Shown: positions 61,566 to 64,000 of the stretch, in pieces
Layout of the letters: the number at the start of each line of letters is the position of its first letter
Position numbering within the stretch: the stretch's first letter is position 1
Assembly: GCA_000231825.2 (NCBI GenBank)
Contig: JH720383.1
Coordinates: 212,569-276,568 of the forward strand
DNA length: 64,000 nucleotides
Source of the DNA: Tetrahymena elliotti 4EA
Lineage: Eukaryota > Ciliophora > Oligohymenophorea > Hymenostomatida > Tetrahymenidae
Direction: 5' to 3'
Translations under genes and position numbers: made by a program
Notes under the pieces: model-generated
The model's input: only the letters and a program-made list of their open reading frames with translations
Databases searched by the model: none
What the model was told of the DNA's origin: nothing

Positions 61566-62410
61566 TCAACATTTTTAAATAGTATCCTTTTGATAGTAAA
61601 GAATTTTAAAAATAGAATAGACTTAAATCTAAAAATTAATATACCCCATATTTATTTCTAAATTTTTTACACATTCTCTAAAATTATCTAAAAAATCAAT
61701 CACTAATTTATAAGAACCTTCTAAAAAGTACTTTCCATAGTTAAAGTTCCTGTTTGTTTTTTTAAATATTAAAAGTAGAAATAGATTTTCTAAACAAATT
61801 TTCTTACTTTATGAGTACAATTATATTAGACACTTTTAAAATACCCTTAAATTTAGCTAAATTTTCATTGAAATGCTTAAAAAGCTCAGCCTATGTATTC
61901 TAAAATCTACATAAAATATTTAAGTAAATAGAAGTATCTTTAATTATTTATTTATTTACTCCACTATTAGCTTATTAGATTCTTAGTTCTTCTCCAATAG
62001 TTTTTGGAATTTTTCAACAGTTTCCTAATTCTAAGTTTCGAAATTATTTAGATTAAAAAAGCTGGAATACCCAGTTTAATCCTCTTATATTTTATCAAAC
62101 TGTTTAATTATTTAAAATCAATGAGCAGATGCTATTAAATATTAACCTTTTACCTGAATATGAATGTATTCTGTATTCATTATTTAATTTACTTAATTTA
62201 TTGTTTTTCTATAGCTCAATAAATAATTTATTAATATCAATTACAATATCTGATGATTTCAAGATATTTTGGTTTTAATTCACTTTTTCTGGTTAAATTT
62301 TACTTTTTCTGATTCCTAATTAACTTTCTAATTTCACTAAATATTTTCTGATTTGGTAGCAATTTTTCTATATAAATCGGATAAATTAGGAAATAGAATA
62401 GCTCTATAGT
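61566..62410 (-). CDS. Hypothetical multi-exon gene or gene remnant
   Basis: TGA at 61566-61568. Coding-like segments appear in order: YLVKLESQLGIRKSKIQP and INKLFIELQKNNKLSKLNNE (about 62230-62380), then EDQTGYSSFFNLNNFETQNQ and VEKFQKLLEKNQESNKLIVE (about 61960-62110), then QAELFKHFNENLAKFKGILK and NFNYGKYFLEGSYKLVIDFL (about 61680-61900). The pattern resembles the helical middle of a ciliate family with B-box-like N-termini, from memory only. I can join segments one and two and part of segment three with GT...AG introns, but the link near 61930-61970 needs either an odd donor (GTGGAG) or a frameshift. It could be intact with unusual splicing, or decaying. Confidence 0.4.
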
Positions 62411-62527
62411 GATCAATTTCTGATCATTATGAATAAATAAAACTTTATACAACAAAATAAATAAATATGCATTTATGAATGTTTTATTTTTATATTAATT
62501 ACTTTTATATTTTATTTAAATAAATTA

Positions 62528-63747
62528 TCAATTTCCTCTATAATAAAGTTCTTTATCAGTAATTTTTAAAACATGAATAGAAGGAGGATATTGGCTAATA
62601 CCTTGTAATCCCTAATTCCAGTCATAACCTAATCCAAAAGCAAGAAAATCTCCTTCATATGTGATTGCACCAGCACTTATTGCTCTATTCGAGAACTAAT
62701 ATTCAACAATTTTATTTTTTCTATCATAATCCCAATAAATCTATTTATTTTAACGAAAATGAATGAATTAATAAATAAATCATATGTAATTTAAATAAAA
62801 TAATATACTATTTTTCCATCAGCTCCTAATGTTGCTAGAAAATGCTTGTTTTTTGAATTAAAAGCAATTGAATTTATTGGATACAAATCTTAATATTTAT
62901 TAGGTGCTCTATAATAACTAGATGATGTAGTACGATCCTCTTTATGTCCTTTAAATGTTATAACATTATCAGATGAGTAAGTGGGAAGCATATTATACTG
63001 TTCTATCTTTTTAAGCTTAGATATATTTCCTCTTCCATCTAAAGAAGAGAGACCTATCACACTCGAATCTGGAGATATAGCAACTGCTTATAAAGGAGAT
63101 CCTTTACCTAACTAAGATTCTTTGTACTCAAATTTATATTAGTTATTCTTTATTAAGCATTCTAAATTGAATATGACCATTTTTTATTCCATTAAACCAA
63201 CCATAACGACAGGAAAATTGAAGTCACAGCAAATAGCAGGAAAATCTAACTTAACCTTTAAAGGAGCATTCTAAAAATTTTAAGCATTATAAATAATAAT
63301 TTCTCCTTCAGAGTTAATAACTAAGAGAATATCATAGTTATTGACATAAAATATACCAATTGCAGGAAGCTGATATTAATCTATCTAAAATACTTATTGA
63401 TTGCTATATTTATTATTATTTATCTAGTAGCACATTAAAGAACCATCTCCACCTGCAAAAAAAACACAAGATGCATCACTTTTCCATTAACAAGTGATAA
63501 TAGGATGATTAAATTCAAAGTAGTTCATCATTTACAAAACAGGATATTGCTAAAATATGCATGAATAAAATATTAATTCACCACCCCATGTTGAGCAAAC
63601 AAACGTAGGATTATTAGGTAAAGGAATCCATTTTATACAAGAAATAGTATCTTTAGGTTATTAATGCTAGTTATTTGATGATAAAGTAATTGTCTCCTTT
63701 TAAGAATCATTATCTTGAAGTTGAAATCCTTGATATCTTTGCATCAT
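62528..63747 (-). CDS. RAE1: WD40 nuclear-export factor Rae1/Gle2
   Basis: One intron (62741-62808) leaves 384 codons (383 residues; animal RAE1 is 368). Rae1/Gle2 binds the GLEBS motif of Nup98 at the nuclear pore for mRNA export and also acts at the spindle. WD-type blades are seen throughout. DTISCIKWIPLPNNPTFVCS then WGGELIF replaces the usual SW start. PIITCQWKSDASCVFFAGGD, PAICCDFNFPVVMVGLMEQK (cf. [20 protein letters not shown]) and VIGLSSLDGRGNIS (cf. GFALGSIEGRVAI) follow. The C-terminal blades contain DLYPINSIAFNSKNKHFLAT and a late LGYDWNQG (cf. ASSYDWSKG). Bub3 is the close alternative, but the 'SxxGR' and the YDWxxG-I end fit Rae1 better. A Tyr/Arg-rich insert (TTSSSYYRAPNKYQ) is extra. 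Confidence 0.85.
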
Positions 63748-63858
63748 TTCAAAATAATATTTTTTAAGCTCAATATTAGTTAAAAATCAACTTTTTAAAA
63801 ATCTTGAAATAGTAACAATCTAGAATATAAACAAAAATATTTATTCACTTTTACCTTT

Positions 63859-64000
63859 TCACAAGTTTTAATTAAAAATTTGATTTTTTACCGCTAATTT
63901 TATTTAGAAAATTAGAAATTCTATTAAATCATTATTTTTATTCATCAAATAATAACTTTTATAGATTTTCTGTTGAGAAATATCCCAGAATTTAATTTTT
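63859..64000 (-). CDS. C-terminal end of a WD40-type protein (partial)
   Basis: The frame enters from the right edge with IKFWDISQQKIYKSY, the closing strand and WD dipeptide of a WD40 blade. It continues KNNDLIEFLIFQIKLAVKNQ and stops at TGA 63859-63861. The rest of the gene is beyond the window. The tail after the WD motif is short, so this is probably the last blade. An intron could lie inside the tail. Confidence 0.6.

Overview
The window looks like nuclear (macronuclear-type) DNA of a Tetrahymena-like ciliate. Base composition is very AT-rich. Every recognisable gene reads TAA and TAG as glutamine and ends only at TGA. Genes are cut by short AT-rich GT...AG introns of about 46-150 bases and are separated by still more AT-rich spacers. 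The DNA is not bacterial or organellar: there are no operons or ribosome-binding sites. Because most tools treat TAA/TAG as stops, real genes here appear as strings of short fragments. All calls below were re-read with TGA as the only stop. For the spliced genes where I could place all introns, I checked that exon lengths add up to a whole number of codons.

Layout. 1-162: tail of a + strand gene. 776-11646: three - strand genes: a multi-intron protein faintly like CCDC17, a 605-residue protein with paired CxxC motifs, and a large polytopic membrane protein with a signal peptide. 12201-16938: + strand genes for a two-pass membrane protein of a large ciliate family and for endonuclease III (NTH1). 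17424-26366: - strand genes for a 1948-residue cyclic-nucleotide-binding protein with a huge Gln/Asn-rich tail and for a succinate-semialdehyde-dehydrogenase-type enzyme. 27048-33037: + strand genes for SDHAF4, a MORN-repeat protein, prefoldin subunit 1 (with a 7-base exon) and a PIN/PILS-type transporter. 33782-42181: - strand genes for a dsRBM + DZF protein (NF90/NF45-like), the dynein-arm assembly factor DNAAF1, and a long coiled-coil protein. 42906-54353: one giant - strand gene of 3682 residues with no family I can name. 55262-58430: + strand 900-residue TPR protein. 58829-62410: a messy stretch with one clear hypothetical gene, LRR-like fragments and diverged repeats. 62528-63747: RAE1/Gle2 WD40 protein. 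63859-64000: start-less tail of another WD40 gene.

Neighbouring genes do not form an obvious pathway. Housekeeping functions are DNA base-excision repair (NTH1), mitochondrial succinate metabolism (SDHAF4 and possibly the aldehyde dehydrogenase), chaperone action (PFDN1) and nuclear export (RAE1). Ciliary functions are suggested by DNAAF1, MORN and coiled-coil proteins. The most unusual points are the 7-base micro-exon in PFDN1, a DZF-like domain outside animals, the giant unclassified protein, and a bacterial-looking Sad-type dehydrogenase with spliceosomal introns.
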